A stretch of 64,000 nucleotides of DNA from Apium graveolens (GCF_009905375.1 NC_133657.1:43760192-43824191); one strand, 5' to 3'. Positions 10,845 to 23,209 are shown, counted from the stretch's first letter. Notes: generated by a model not told the origin, from the sequence alone. Translations and numbers: made by a program.

Positions 10845-11135
10845 TTTCTGTAACACCCCCAGATCCGGGGTCAGGGATCCGGGTCATTACGGTCTTTCTT
10901 TCCACAATTATCACTTAACTTAATTAATAATAAACAACCTCATGTTGTGACCCCACACTAACACACACCACCACACGTCATAGTCTCAGAGATGAAATTG
11001 AAATAAGTACAAGTCCTTGAATCCACAATTAAAAGTTATTACAACCCAAAATGATTACTTTATAAGTTTACAGTTAATTGCCATTATCTGCTACAAGTTA
11101 TAATTATACATAATTGATTCTCAAAAGTAGAATGT

Positions 11136-11243
11136 CTAATCTACAGATAGATCTACCTCTGCATCTATAGCAGCTACGATCTCAACGGGAAGGCGCGGGG
11201 CGCTTCCCACGCTCTTGCGCTGGGTCTGCTTGAGCCTGGCCAT
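11136..11243 (-). CDS. LTR small ORF, histone H3 tail-like (A, 5' LTR copy)
   Basis: A 35-codon ORF begins MARLKQTQRKSVGSAPR. Against the H3 tail (MARTKQTARKSTGGKAPR) 13 of the first 17 residues match if one gap is allowed before Ala-Pro-Arg. The positions equivalent to H3 Lys4, Lys9 and Ser10 are all kept. ATG lies nine bases after a strong acceptor-like sequence (TTCATCACACAACAACAG). In the predicted spliced RNA it is the first ATG. Homologous ORFs in D and E have Gln and Arg at the Lys4 and Ser10 positions, and B is more diverged. The H3-like state is therefore specific to the A subfamily or has been lost elsewhere. Known histone mimics copy this tail, but no activity is shown here. Confidence 0.5.
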   Translation of the reverse strand: MARLKQTQRKSVGSAPRLPVEIVAAIDAEVDLSVD

Positions 11244-14001
11244 CTTTCCTAACTGTTGTTGTGTGATGAAGAAATGAAGCAAGAGTGAGCATTACAGCTC
11301 GCAAGAAAATATAAAGTGTAATCAATAATGCAAGTATCTAAATAGATAACTTACTGAAAACCTTTATCAAGTGTAAGATAATTACTTACTGGATATAAGC
11401 TTAAAGGAAGATGAAGTTACCAAATACTTCACTATACTTATATCATTTTAGAAAACCACTTGAACTACCACTATTCAAATTATAATCAGTTTTCAACAGT
11501 TCATCACATAGATGAAACTACAAGACAAGATTTGAATAGATTAAATCTTTGAAGTATTATTGAAGGAAATGAAGTTATGATATACTTCATTAAGTTCCGA
11601 TATATATCCACATATACATCTTCTTTATACATTTCCTGAAAACCTCTGTCATGAAAAGTATGGACAGAGTTTGTAACATCCAATAAATTTTTGGAAGGAA
11701 AAAGAATTGTGGCATAAACCCGATATCTTGCTGATCAGGCAAAGATACCAATAAGTAACCTTTTCTACTAGTAGATGGACGAATTCCCCACTGGTCATCA
11801 CCCTGGCCGCAATAGGGCCTTAAGCTGGACTGCCACTCAGCCACTTACGCATTTGATGGACTCCCACTGAGCCACTTACACTATCATGGATGCCCACTGA
11901 GCCCATGTTGCTTATGCCGACTCGATAGATGGACTTACTTCCCGAACGTTGGGTAAGTAAACAATTAATTTATCAAAACAGCAACCTCGTTGCGAATGTA
12001 AAATACACCACTGAGCCGGATCCCCCAAGTTTTGAGCGAATATTTAAATCCCCTTTGAAAGGAAGATCTTAAATATAAAAATGAGTTTTGGGATCCGCTC
12101 TAACTTTTAAAAATCATTTTGAAGACTCGAAAACACTTTAAAGAGTGTTTGGAATACTGCTGATTTAATAAAGTAAATCAGTCCCGATATATTAGAAAAT
12201 ATCTGAATATTATTATTTAAATAATATTCCCATAATGATAATCCTTATAAAAATAATTGAAGTAGAAGCTGTAAAACTTATACTTGAAACGAGTATTAAA
12301 TAACCAAAGATATACTTATTCGAAAGTACTATCTTTATTTGAATAATCAAAAATAAGTTTGATTATCGACACCTTATTCTTTAATAAAATAAAGTATATA
12401 TCTCAGCAAATAATCGGAGTCATAGATCCTCAAATGAATATTCAAATAATATTCAATAAATAATATAAACTGAGTCATAAGCCCTCGAATGAATATTCGA
12501 AATAATATTCATTAAATAAAATAAAAAGAGTCATAAGCCCTCGAATGAATATACAAAATAATATTCATTTAATAAAATAAAAGTTATCAAATAACCCTTA
12601 TTCGATTAATAGTTTTGAAAACTATAACCTTATATATATAAAAATATATATATTATACTCGGGAATATCGACTCCCGGTTTAGAAATATGTTCACCTTTT
12701 GATCCGCTATACTAAGGGTAAACTCAAATACCGCTTATCTCTAGCATAGGTATTATGCAACTACAAGCATTTGAACCAACAGATATATAAATCATGAATA
12801 TGAAACAGGCATGCATATATACCGTATCACATGCTACAATATATCGCAAGAATTTGCTAATAACAAATATGCATATATCACAAGATCATGCATATATACA
12901 TATACATCACAACAACAGTATAACGGGTAGAAAACTTGTCTGAGCGACTGGGGGTTATTAATGGCTTGGGACGAGTCTGGTAACCTATAAACAACATATA
13001 AGTTGGAATTAAACCAAAGTCACTTGTAAATCTATACTTTAACCAATTTAGACTCTAACGCTCGCTTTTCGCTTACTGATTCTCTTAAGTCGCTCGAGTA
13101 CCCTCGGCTCCACCATTTTTAATAAATTAACCATTATGAGTTTTAAGGCGATTCTTTCGCGAGTGTCTTACCAACTGCCTATTACACTTTACATAAATGT
13201 TTCATACTCCAATTAGTCCTTTAAGGTCTTTAACCTATGTTTCAAAGTAAGGCGAGGGGTAATGGTTCGTTTGCGAAACATCGTTACTTAAAACGGCCGT
13301 TTCTCCTAAACCGTACATGGGAATCAAACGAACACATACCAAAACGAAGCTCGTAACATGAACTATCTAATCATGGCAATGGTCAAAACCTAGCAGGGAG
13401 TTCTCGGGTCCTAATGTTATGAACAAAAGCAGTCTAAAGTAAATCGGACATTACGACGACTATGTTTACGCAATTTCCCAATTTTATACCATTCCAATTC
13501 AACCACCAATCAATCCCAATTCATTCATACAACCAACATTCATCCACACTACATCATAACAACCCCAATCAACTCAATAATAACAATTTATACTTATTCT
13601 TAAACTTGAATTTAAACTGTACTTAAGTCCTTTAACCAAACCATAAGTTTCAACATTCAATTCACTACCATTCCAACCCAAACTCTAAACCAACAAGCAT
13701 CAAGCTACTCTTTTACCATAACTATCAAAATCATCCTAATATAAAAAGTAAAGCTAGGGTTTGGAGATGTTATACCTTCCTTGAAGTGATGTGAGTAGCT
13801 AGGAAGCCTTAAGAAGCCTTGAGATGTCTTTAGGATGTTTGGATCTTAAAGGAAAAACAAGAAAATCAAGTTAAAAACCTTGAAATCACTATTCATTGTC
13901 TTCTTCATTGATTTCTTGGAGAAGATTGAGAATGAATTGGAGGCTTAAACTCATAGGATAGCTATATCTATGCATAAGGAGTACTAGATAATTAACTTAC
14001 C
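11244..14001 (-). other. Predicted spliced leader exons in A 5' LTR
   Basis: On the minus strand: exon 1 ends at 14001 before GTAAGTTAAT. Exon 2 is 13844-13776 (69 nt), after a pyrimidine-rich acceptor ending CCTTTAAG and before GTATAAC. Exon 3 is 12984-12940 (45 nt), after TTTATAG and before a donor that is AC here but GC in other copies. Exon 4 starts at 11252 after CAACAACAG. The exons, from the TATA-like site on, contain no ATG until the small ORF at 11243, while the introns contain several. The same layout, with nearly the same exon sizes, is seen in E, D, B and G. Splicing is inferred from sequence only. Confidence 0.45.
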
Positions 14002-14186
14002 AATTAAGGAAGCTTGGAACTTGGATTTTGAAAATTTTCTTCTTGAAAATGGGGAAAAGCCGAGAGCAAGGTTCTTGGTGAAGAGAAATAAAATTTTTGT
14101 TTTGATGAAATGATTTGTTTTGGCTTGGTGGATGTAGTTTTGTTTGGATTTTTGGTTAATTACCTTATTAACCTTGTCTTTGTGTG

Positions 14187-14197
14187 GTTATAAACCA
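14187..14197 (-). promoter_or_regulatory. TATA-like box in A 5' LTR
   Basis: GGTTTATAACC on the minus strand lies about 190 bp before the first predicted donor and about 545 bp inside the LTR. B has AATATAAACC and G has CTATAAATAC at comparable places; D and E have a weaker TTTGTAACC. Confidence 0.3.
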
Positions 14198-14731
14198 ACC
14201 ACACCTCCTCCCTCCCTATGTCATGCTTACATCACCTTATTGTGTCATCATCTCTTACTTGACCTCTCCTTATTGTTTGGATGACCTCATCATCCCTAAC
14301 CTCCTTGATTAACTTCCTAATTGTTTTCCTAATGACCGCTGATCTGTTATACGGTTCGCTTAACTTTCATTTTCGTTTATCGTTTGAGGGATCATACACG
14401 GGATCTTATTACTTGGGTTTCCTTAACCTTTCTCAATACATTATAATCCTTTTATGATCCTCTCTTATAATCCTTTTATTTAAATCCTTTTTATCCTGTT
14501 ACCTTATACTCAATTCTTTCTGTATCTAGTGGATTTCCGGGACAAATCAAAGTGTTCGGAATTGGATTCTGACGATCTTTACATACACTTATATACCATA
14601 TAGAGTACTAATAAAATCTCAGAATATCCATAACAGAACCCCTACATAGTGGGGCATGAAAAGTTTTCTCATTCAGCAAAAACACTATTCATAAGGGTTA
14701 CAAAAAGTTCAAAATTTTGGGGGTTATTATA

Positions 14732-14736
14732 ATTTA
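14732..14736 (+). repeat. Target-site duplication, right copy, element A
   Basis: attta directly follows element A and equals 929-933. Element B's LTR resumes immediately (atttaaatcccctttg). Confidence 0.9.
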
Positions 14737-15106
14737 AATCCCCTTTGAAAGAAAGATCTTAAATATAAAAATGAGTTTTGGGATCCGCTCTAACTTTTAA
14801 AATCATTTTGAAGACTCGAAAACACTTTTAAGAATGTTTGGAGTAATGCCGATTTAATGACATAAATCAGTCCCCATATATTAGAAAATATCTGAATATT
14901 ATTATTTAAATAATATTCCCATAAGAATAATCTCTATATAAATAATTTGAAGTAGAAGTTTTAAAACTCATACTTGAAATGAATATTAAATAACCAAAGA
15001 TATACCTATACGAAAGTACTATCTTTATTTGAATAATCGAATATAAGTTTAATTATCGAAACATTATTCTTTAATAAAATAAAGAATATTATTTAGTAAA
15101 TAATCA

Positions 15107-15497
15107 GAGTCATAAGTCCTCGAATGAATATTCAAAGTAATATTCATTAAATAGAATAAACAGAGTCATAAGTCCTCGAATGAATATTCAAAGTAATATT
15201 CATTAAATAAAATAAACCGAGTCATAAGTCCTCGAATGAATATTCAAAGTAATATTTATTAAATAGAATTAACAGAGTCATAAGTCCTCGAATGAATATT
15301 CAAAGTAATATTCATTAAATAAAATAAACCGAGTCATAAGTCCTCGAATGAATATTCAAAGTAATATTAATTAAATAGAATAAACATAGTCATAAGTCCT
15401 CGAATGAATATTCAAAGTAATATTCATTAAATAAAATAAACCGAGTCATAAGTCCTCAAATGAATATTCAAAGTAATATTCATTAATAAAAATAAAG
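15107..15497. repeat. Seven-copy 56-bp tandem repeat, alternating pairs
   Basis: Units start at 15109, 15165, 15221, 15277, 15333, 15389 and 15445, exactly 56 bp apart. Odd units end in an atagaat(a/t)aac form and even units in aaataaaataaac, so the array is really built of 112-bp pairs. Each unit holds the near-palindrome gaatgaatatt / aatattcatt. Confidence 0.92.
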
Positions 15498-17642
15498 TTA
15501 TCGAATAAACCTTATTCGATTAATAGTTTTGAAAACTATATCTATATATATAAAAATATATATATAATATGCTCGGGAACATCGACTCCCGGTTTTTGGA
15601 AATGTTCGCCTTTGGGTCCCCTATACTAAGGGTATACGCAACTACTGCTTATCTCTAGCATAGGTATTATGCAATTATAAGCATTGGAATCAACAGATAG
15701 ATATCAAGATTACGAAACAGACATGCATATAAACCATATCAGCATGCTCCAATATATCGCAAGATTTGCTAATTAACCATTATGCATCTATCACAAGATA
15801 ATGCATATACATATATATATCACAACAACAGTATAACGGGTAGAAAACTTGCCTGAGCGACGGGGGGTGATAAAAGCCTTGGGACGAGTCTGGTAACCTA
15901 TAAACAACATATAAGTTGGAATTAAACCAAAGTCGCTTAAGAATTTATACTTTAACCAATTAGACCCTAACGTTCGCTTTTGCGCTTAACGATTCACTTA
16001 AGTCGTTGGAGTACCCTCGAATCCACCATTTCTAATAAATTAACCATTAAGGGTTTTAAGCCGATTCTTTCGCGAGTACCCTACCAACTGCCTAATCCAC
16101 TTTACATAATTGTTTTATACTCCAATTAGTCATTTAAGGGCCTTAACCAAGGTTTCAAAGTAAGGCGAGGGGTAATGGTTCGGTCGTGAAACGCCGTTAC
16201 TTAAAACGGTCGTTTCTCCTAAACCGTACGTCGGATTCAAGCGAACCACATATCAAAATGAAGCTCGTAACATGAACTATCTAATCATGGCAATGGTCAA
16301 AACTTAAGAATTAGTTCTCGGGTCGTGATGTTAAGAAGAAAAACATTCTAAAGTAAATCGGGCGTTACGACGGCTATGTTTACGCGATTACCAAATTTAA
16401 ACCATTCCAATCAATTCACAATTCAACCCACAATCACCACTACAACCAAACTTCATCCATTATTTACTACAACAGCCCCAAAAACTCAATATTTCCAATT
16501 TATAATACTTCTCAATCATGAACTAAGAGCTTACTTAAGTTCATTAACTAATCATCAAGATTTACAACTCCAAAAACATTACAAAACTAACCAATCTCTA
16601 AATATTCAATAATCATGCCTCTCATGAACTATATTACTCATAATAAGCTCTTAACATTCAATAACAATGCTAGGTTAAGAGATTATACCTTCCTTGTGAG
16701 TAGGAGTAAGTAATGAGCTTGAAACAACCTTGGAAAATCTTTACTAAAGCTTTATCTAAACAAAAACACAAGATCAAAATTTCAAGTTCTTGAAAAACAC
16801 TATTCACTCTCTTCGTTCATGAATTATAGGAAGAGATTGTGAAGGAATTTGAAGCTTAGATTCATAGGATATCTATATCTATATACAAGGAACCTTAGAT
16901 AATTACCTCACTAATTAACAAAGCTTGGAACTTGAATTTGAGTTTTTTTTTCTTTGAAAAATACAAGGGGCCGAGAGCTTCTTCTTGAAAAGGTGGAGTA
17001 AAATGTGTTTTTGTGATTTGTGATTTGTTTTGTTGGTTGTTTTGCCGTTTGTTTTGCTTAATTACCTTTTAACCATGGTAAATTTTGTGTGGTTTATATT
17101 CAACCAACACTTCCTTCCCTTTGGTCATGCTTATGTCATTTTCCTATGTCATCTTCCCACACTTGTCCTCTTCTTGTTGGTGTGGTGACATCATCATCAC
17201 TAACCTCTTTTATTAGCTCCTAATTACTTGACTAATGACCGCTGATCTATTATACGGTTCGCTTAACTTTCGTTCTCGTTTATCGTTTGAGGGATCATAC
17301 CCGGGATCTTATTACATGGGTTTCCTTAACCTTTCTCAATACATTATATTCCTTTTATGATCCTCTCTTATAATCCTTGAATTTAAATCCTTTTTATCCT
17401 GTTACCTTATACTCAATTCTTTCGGTATCTGGTGGATTTTCGGGAAAAATTAAAGTGTTCGAATTTGGATTCTGACGATCTTTACATACACTTATATACC
17501 ATATAGAGTACTAATAAGATCTTAGAATAACAATAGAAGAATCCCTACAAAGTGTGGCATGAAAAGTTTTTTTTTTCAGTATAATCAGCAAAAACACTAT
17601 TCATAAGGGTTACAAAAAGTTCAAAATTTTGGGGTTATTACA

Positions 17643-17655
17643 GTCTCCCCTCCTT
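17643..17655 (-). other. Polypurine tract, element B
   Basis: AAGGAGGGGAGAC on the minus strand, identical to A, D and E, directly before the 3' LTR. Confidence 0.9.
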
Positions 17656-17689
17656 AAAAGGATTCTGTCCCGGAATTAAATAGAAAACA

Positions 17690-20600
17690 AATGGGGGTAC
17701 TTTTCTAGCATTGCACTCTCTAGTTCCCAAGTTGATTCTTCCACATTATGATTCTGTCATAGCACTTTGACTAACTTGATCACTTTGTTCCGAAGCACCT
17801 GCTCCTTCTTATCCATAATCTTTACTGGTTTCTCCACGTAAGTCAGATCTGATTGCATATCCACCTACTCGTACTCCACTATGTGTCTAGCATCCCGATG
17901 ATACTTCCTTAGCATTGACACTTGGAACACATTATGAACTTGTTGTAGGTTCGGGGGTAAGGCTAGCTCGTAAGCCAACTTCCCAATCCGTCTTAGTATC
18001 TCAAAAGGTCCAATGTATCTTGCGCTTAGTTTCCCTTTCTTTCCGAACCACATCCATCCTTTCCAAGGGAATACCTATAACAGCACTAGGTCCCCTACTT
18101 CCTATGCTTTATCCTTTCGTGTCAAATCAACATACTTCTTATGTCCATCTTGGGCTACTACCAGTCGTCCTCTGATTAGATCTATTATATCCTTGGTCCT
18201 TTGGACCACTGCTGGTCCGAGCATCTTGCGCTCTGCAACATCATCCTAACATAAGGGAGATCGACATTGTGTTCCATCAAGGATCTCATAAGGCGATATC
18301 TCGATACTGACATAAGATCTATTATCGTAAGAAAACTCAATTCGCGTTAAGTGACCATTCCAAATTCTTTCAAGTCTATGGCACAGACTCTCATCATAGC
18401 TTCTAGCATTATAGCTTTTTGCTTCTCAATACCCATTCTTTTCCAGTTTGTAATCGTTACTATCTTCCCTTCCTAATATTATACCGGTTATACTTTTGCT
18501 CGTTAGCGTTCTATAACCTTTTAATAACCACGTCAACCTTAGTATCACGAACGTGTTAGATTCGGAATACCACCACACTGACACTACTCCTTTCTAGCTG
18601 CTTCTATCTTTGAAAGCTTGATCCATCGTATAGAAGTAAAAGAATTTATTGAGAGATCACTATGATCATGAACACTCGTTCTATTGCATACTTAGTACAG
18701 AAGGTGGCCAGCCTTTAGTACTTGACAAGCAATTAAACAACATGTGGTATCCTACTAGGCTTCTATCACACAGATAGATAGTCATTCGGCAATACCTCCC
18801 CTTTCTGGAAGGGTTGTTCTTCTCAGCTTACATGAAATGAAAAGGAGAGAAAAGAACGAATTGAAGAGAATTGTATAAAAATACTGCCACAAAATATCTG
18901 GCTTGGAACCTACCTCTGAACTATAGAGGTTTGTCATAGGAGAACAAAACATAAATGTATATATATCAACATCCAGTATTATCGTATCGCATTTCACATG
19001 CTTAAATATTTTTTCTATTCCGTCCATCATTCTATGGACCCATGCTCTTCCTCGAGCTTATACACAATCACCTTTGAAACTCCCTCGACATCGAAAATCG
19101 AATCTGGGATCTCATTCTAGACATCATCATTACTAGAATTCTATGCTTGCACCGAACCTTCCTCGTATAGTAATACGACTATCTTTTCATAAGAGGGAAT
19201 AAATATTCAATAGGTAGATAATCTACTTAATTAGTCTATCAATGATAACTTATACACTACCATGACCCGATTAGTGGTACTCAATCTCAACATCCATTCC
19301 AATACAACTGTCACGGTTGTAAGTAATCGGCTCATTACTCATAGAATCATTCCTGCATTACTATGGTCCATCGTTGACCTACTGTAGTCATTCGTTTTCC
19401 ATGAAGTCTTAATAGCTAACCATACGGAGTCCATACATATCGTATCGAATTCTTCTAAGGAGGTAACATGATCACCGTTCATGATTCATGAAGAACACTC
19501 CTGAACTTGACGTATATATGACATGAAGCAGATAAAATTGCAGAAGAGTTTCAATGAAAGCAACGATAGCAGGTTAATACCATTATTAACCATATGTCTT
19601 TATTAGGAGACATGAAGCTCAAAGATTCATTTAGTCCTTTCGTAACATGGTCCTGGCTTATCTTAAGATATGACCCTATAAGATAGATAGCCCGCTCACG
19701 GTGATTACAAAAATTAATCTTTACCCAACTACTATCACGGTTGAGTATCGCACAATCATCAGAAGGAATGTCAATCTTCCACAACATAATACAACCTTCA
19801 CGGCTTTAACCGTTATCACTATATTCCTCTGGCACGAGCACCTATAATTGTCCTCTTACACTTAAAGTGTCGGCCACCTCTTTGGCCTTTCCTGATAGTA
19901 AAATTTCCTTATAATCAATGTCATTTTAACCACCTCCAAATAAATTTTCTACCTCATTTCAATCACTGCTTATGTAAAAATGCTCTTCCTTAAGCTCTGG
20001 TGAGAAAAGAAAAAAAGAAAAAAAAATATCACCATTTTTCCATAAGTTATTGCCTTGGTCTTTAGAGGTTAACATTGTCACGACTGACTCTCGATCATAC
20101 TTAGGACGTCTCTTATCTTGGGTCCTTCTTGTTTTCGCCAATCTCGACCCTCATTGGGTCGATCTATACTTTCCTATGGTTCAACACGTGCCCCACCTGG
20201 AATCATTATAATTACGTCATATTTCCTTTATCAAAATTTCTATTCTTAAGAATTTTGAATATTACCTTTCTCCTTGTAAAACCTCTATGGTTGTCCTTGA
20301 ATCGTTCCTCCTGTATTCCCTAGATACAGGGCATATCAAAATACCATTTACTAATACTAGAACAATTGTCTATGTACTTCTGAAAAATTTCTCTATTGAT
20401 CTTTAAAGGTTGTTGTTACCTTAATCCTTTCCAATTCATACTGTCAAAACTCATGCTGTCCCAATTAAGGGCGAAATGCCAACCTTTATGCATTCCCCTA
20501 GGATTCATCTCAAGTTATCGAGGTTCTATCCTTAATTCCACCTTTAAAAAGGTACATGCATCCTCCCATGGATAGATCAAGTCATATATCCCTGATAAGG

Positions 20601-21945
20601 GTATCTTATTCAATCATTTCCACCTCGATATTCTATACCAAATTTCATAATAGTATCCTTATTCAAATTGAGGTCAATCCATATGGCCTGCAAAAGATAA
20701 CAATGGTTATTCGCTTTTCTTTCCTAATTTGGTTATGATAACAGGGATGTTCTTGAAGATATTGGTCGTGTTCAACGTGAACTTCTTCTTAATAATTCCT
20801 CATTTACTTTTGTTGTTTATCTCAACAGTCATCTCAATGTTGGGATGTCTTTCATACCTGGCGTCTCCCTTTCTGGGTATCATGCCACCGGTCTTACACT
20901 TCACATTCTTGAAGGTCTCTTCCTTCATCCAATTTTCCTAATTTCTTACTTTTTGGTCTCCTCAGTCTATCCGCGTCTCATTATTTATCCTTCGAACTAT
21001 CTCAAGGTTTCCTCGAATCCTCCCAACTTACAGGGGATAAAATATATGTATCTCCTATGCCTTTAACCATCAACTTTAACTCATAGTGAATCACCCTCAT
21101 CCTGACGATTACATACTTTTCTATTTCTATTGCTACGAGTCTTTAGGGTTTCCTCATACCCAACTCCCTTATCGTTCCTCAAACTGTATTGCCTTTTTAT
21201 TTCTTTCCACTTCAGTTTCTCTTTATTTTCCTTTCTCTTACAATCATTTCATGAACCCCCTAATCACTGACTTCAAACTTCTCGTCGTTCTGGGATTCTT
21301 GTCCTTAAAACGAATCTTTACAACTTTTACAACCTAGATTCATAATTCGTCATACTCGTCCGCCTTTGTTCTGGATCTAAAGCTTTTACACTATCTCCAT
21401 AACCTTGGGAATTACTTTCCAGAAAACAATTGACTAAACTTTAATCAGTTTATTATAACCTCTAGCTCTGTGCCTTCCTTGGACTTTCACCAGCGGGTGG
21501 CCTCTCTCTTAGGAGGGTAAGTGATAAAAACAGTCTTTTATGATTCGTCAATCATTTAGAATCTCAAATGATTCCAATATTTCCTTTAGCCAGGCTCTTG
21601 CCTCGATTGGGTCAACCTGTTCCTTGGAACTCTTAGCGACTTAAAGGTCATGAAAGAATTTCCTACCGCATCGTTTCCTCAAGGTGGTGGTTGGGATAAT
21701 AGTCTAAGCTCTATTTAGGCAGGTCCATGAATTGCCCAATAAGAGTACCATCTTGGTTCTCCCTATCTGGTTCGACTGTTGTTTTCTCAGTATGAAATGT
21801 TTCAACCATCTCCCATAATTGGGGTTATCTTATACGTTAAAAACCTTTTTTTCCACTCTATTATGTTATGGGTTCCTTCTTTCTTGATAGCGACCTCCCT
21901 GACTATCACGTTCAGGGTTTGCTCTAAATCTTATTCCTCAAACTA
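17690..21945 (-). pseudogene. Decayed gag-pol remnant of element B
   Basis: From right to left on the minus strand: gag start and capsid remnants (about 21945-21370), then heavily decayed protease, RT and RNase H (about 21370-19860; an RNase H end near 19880-19925), then integrase (about 19860-17690). The best preserved part is the integrase C-terminus at 17865-18053 (RYIGPFEILRRIGK, NVFQVSMLRKYHRD), broken by stops on both sides. No long sense frame survives; ORFs listed on the plus strand here are chance openings. The same decayed sequence exists in D and E, so most of the damage predates the spread of this lineage. Confidence 0.75.
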
Positions 21946-21949
21946 GCTT

Positions 21950-22765
21950 TCATCTAAGATTTTCATCTTTAAGCTCTTGTACATTTGGAACCCAAATTCT
22001 GTAGGAACACCTCATTATTCCCTTATCATCTTTCTCGGTATTAATCTCTTCTCCAGTCATTGGCTCTCTGCCTTCATTCGTCATTTTTTCTTGGCACAAT
22101 ATGATCTTTTTCAATAATTCGGGCCGTATTACAATCTCAAACAGCTTTTCGGTACCGGCTCCGGTTACCTTCACTTCTATTTCCATTTTCTCGAAATCTT
22201 TTATCTACTCTTCCGAGTACATTATCATATTGAGTCTCTCCTTCCTACTAAGGGCATTAGCCACCATTTTGGCTTTCCCTGGATGATAAAGAATCTCATA
22301 ATCGTAATCCTTTCTTAGCTCTAACCACCTCCTCTAGCGCATGTTGAGCTCTTTCTGCGTTAAAATGTACTAGAGCACTCATGGCTTGTTTAAATCTCGC
22401 ACTTCTCTCCATAAAAGTAGTGCCTCCAATCTTTAGGGCAAAACTATTGCCACGAGCCCAAGCTCATGGGTGGGGATATCAAATTTTATATTCCCTTAAT
22501 TGTCTTGACGCGTACGCGATTACCTTGCTGTGTTGTATAAGAAGCACCCTAATTCCTTATGCGAAGCGTCACTACAAATCAAAAAAAAATATCTCCTTTT
22601 CCATCGGCAATGCCATCATAGGGGCCGTCACCAACCTTTGCTTCAGTTCTTAAAAGTTGTTCTCGCATTTCTATGTCCATTCTAACTTCTCAGTCTTACA
22701 AGTAAGCCGCGTTAAAAGGGCTACTATCTTTACAAACTTGAACGAACCTCCGGTAGTGACCGGCC
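21950..22765 (-). pseudogene. Transposed RT/RNase H-linker segment (B)
   Basis: A second copy of the RT thumb, RNase H and pol linker lies between the leader and gag instead of inside pol. The linker portion reads for 78 codons ([18 protein letters not shown]..., then [24 protein letters not shown]) and matches A's linker closely. RNase H has frameshifts and stops. The left junction passes straight into the gag start. D and E have the same junctions. Confidence 0.8.
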
Positions 22766-23190
22766 AATCCTACCTCTGGTAGTCGCTCTAACCATGGTTA
22801 TCAATTCCTCAGCGACCATCTCTTCAGTCTTGTTAGGATCCTCCACGAGATCCTTCTCAGCAACAATCCCTTCTGGGACAACATCCTCAACCGCTACATC
22901 CTCAATATTAACATCATCCGGTCCCGCATTAGGACGCTCTATCGGATCCACAATCTGATCTCCATTAAGTAATAAAACATCATCGCGTTGTTGTTCCTCA
23001 ACCTCTGGGTTCGGAGTCCCGCTACCATATACGATAACAAACTACGCTTCTATCACGTTATTTATAAGGGTTCCCATAAGGGTTTGAACTGTCAGTACTA
23101 CATTAGGTAGTCCGACTATGAACTTGGCAAGAGTTCTTATTATCTTAGTGAACTTATTATTTTAACGCCACATCATCTCTGAGGTTTATA
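22730..23190 (-). pseudogene. Leader with fossil acidic ORF (B)
   Basis: Sequence next to the PBS matches the A leader (cgttataaacctcagagatgatg; gttaaaacccttatggg in B, D and E). It then encodes an acidic stretch (GPDDVNIEDVAVEDVVPEG) without an ATG. It runs into the RT thumb motif at about 22765. Probably a relic in the position of A's acidic ORF. Confidence 0.55.
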
Positions 23191-23197
23191 ACGCTTA

Positions 23198-23209
23198 GCT
23201 CTGATACCA
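23198..23209 (-). other. Primer binding site, tRNA-iMet (B)
   Basis: TGGTATCAGAGC on the minus strand, four bases after the LTR end. Confidence 0.93.

Larger units (their letters stand above)
934..14731 (-). mobile_element. Complete Ty3/gypsy chromovirus (element A), Tekay/Del-like
   Basis: This is a full-length LTR retrotransposon of about 13.8 kb. In minus orientation the order is 5' LTR (14731-10849), tRNA-iMet PBS, acidic leader ORF, gag, protease, RT, RNase H, integrase, chromodomain, polypurine tract and 3' LTR (4817-934). A 5-bp attta duplication flanks it. The LTRs are 3883 and 3884 bp and differ by roughly 2 percent by eye in the stretch I compared, so the insertion is much older than E but not ancient. 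The outer end now reads TA instead of CA at 14730-14731. Four in-frame stops and one frame change break gag-pol. It sits inside the 3' LTR of the related element B. Confidence 0.95.
10849..14731 (-). repeat. 5' LTR of element A
   Basis: 3883 bp, ending (minus strand) GGGGGTGTTACA at 10849 next to the PBS, with its outer end at 14731. This is the LTR that would drive transcription. It contains a candidate TATA box, the predicted leader exons and the small ORF. The GC of the third predicted donor is AC here (12939-12938), unlike the A 3' LTR and all other copies. A 56-bp repeat block lies near 12418-12592. Confidence 0.95.
14732..17642 (-). repeat. Element B 3' LTR, right part
   Basis: It continues from 933 after the A insertion and ends next to the polypurine tract. 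It keeps the 45-nt predicted exon (15853-15897, minus) with GC donor. It is distinguished by seven copies of the 56-bp repeat, against two in B's other LTR. Confidence 0.9.

Noticed and set aside
20729..21337. Hydrophobic plus-strand ORFs inside element B, with counterparts at 43531-43880 and 53499-53875
   Set aside because: They run antisense to decayed gag-pol; the hydrophobic look comes from AT-rich reverse complement. They persist because B, D and E are copies.
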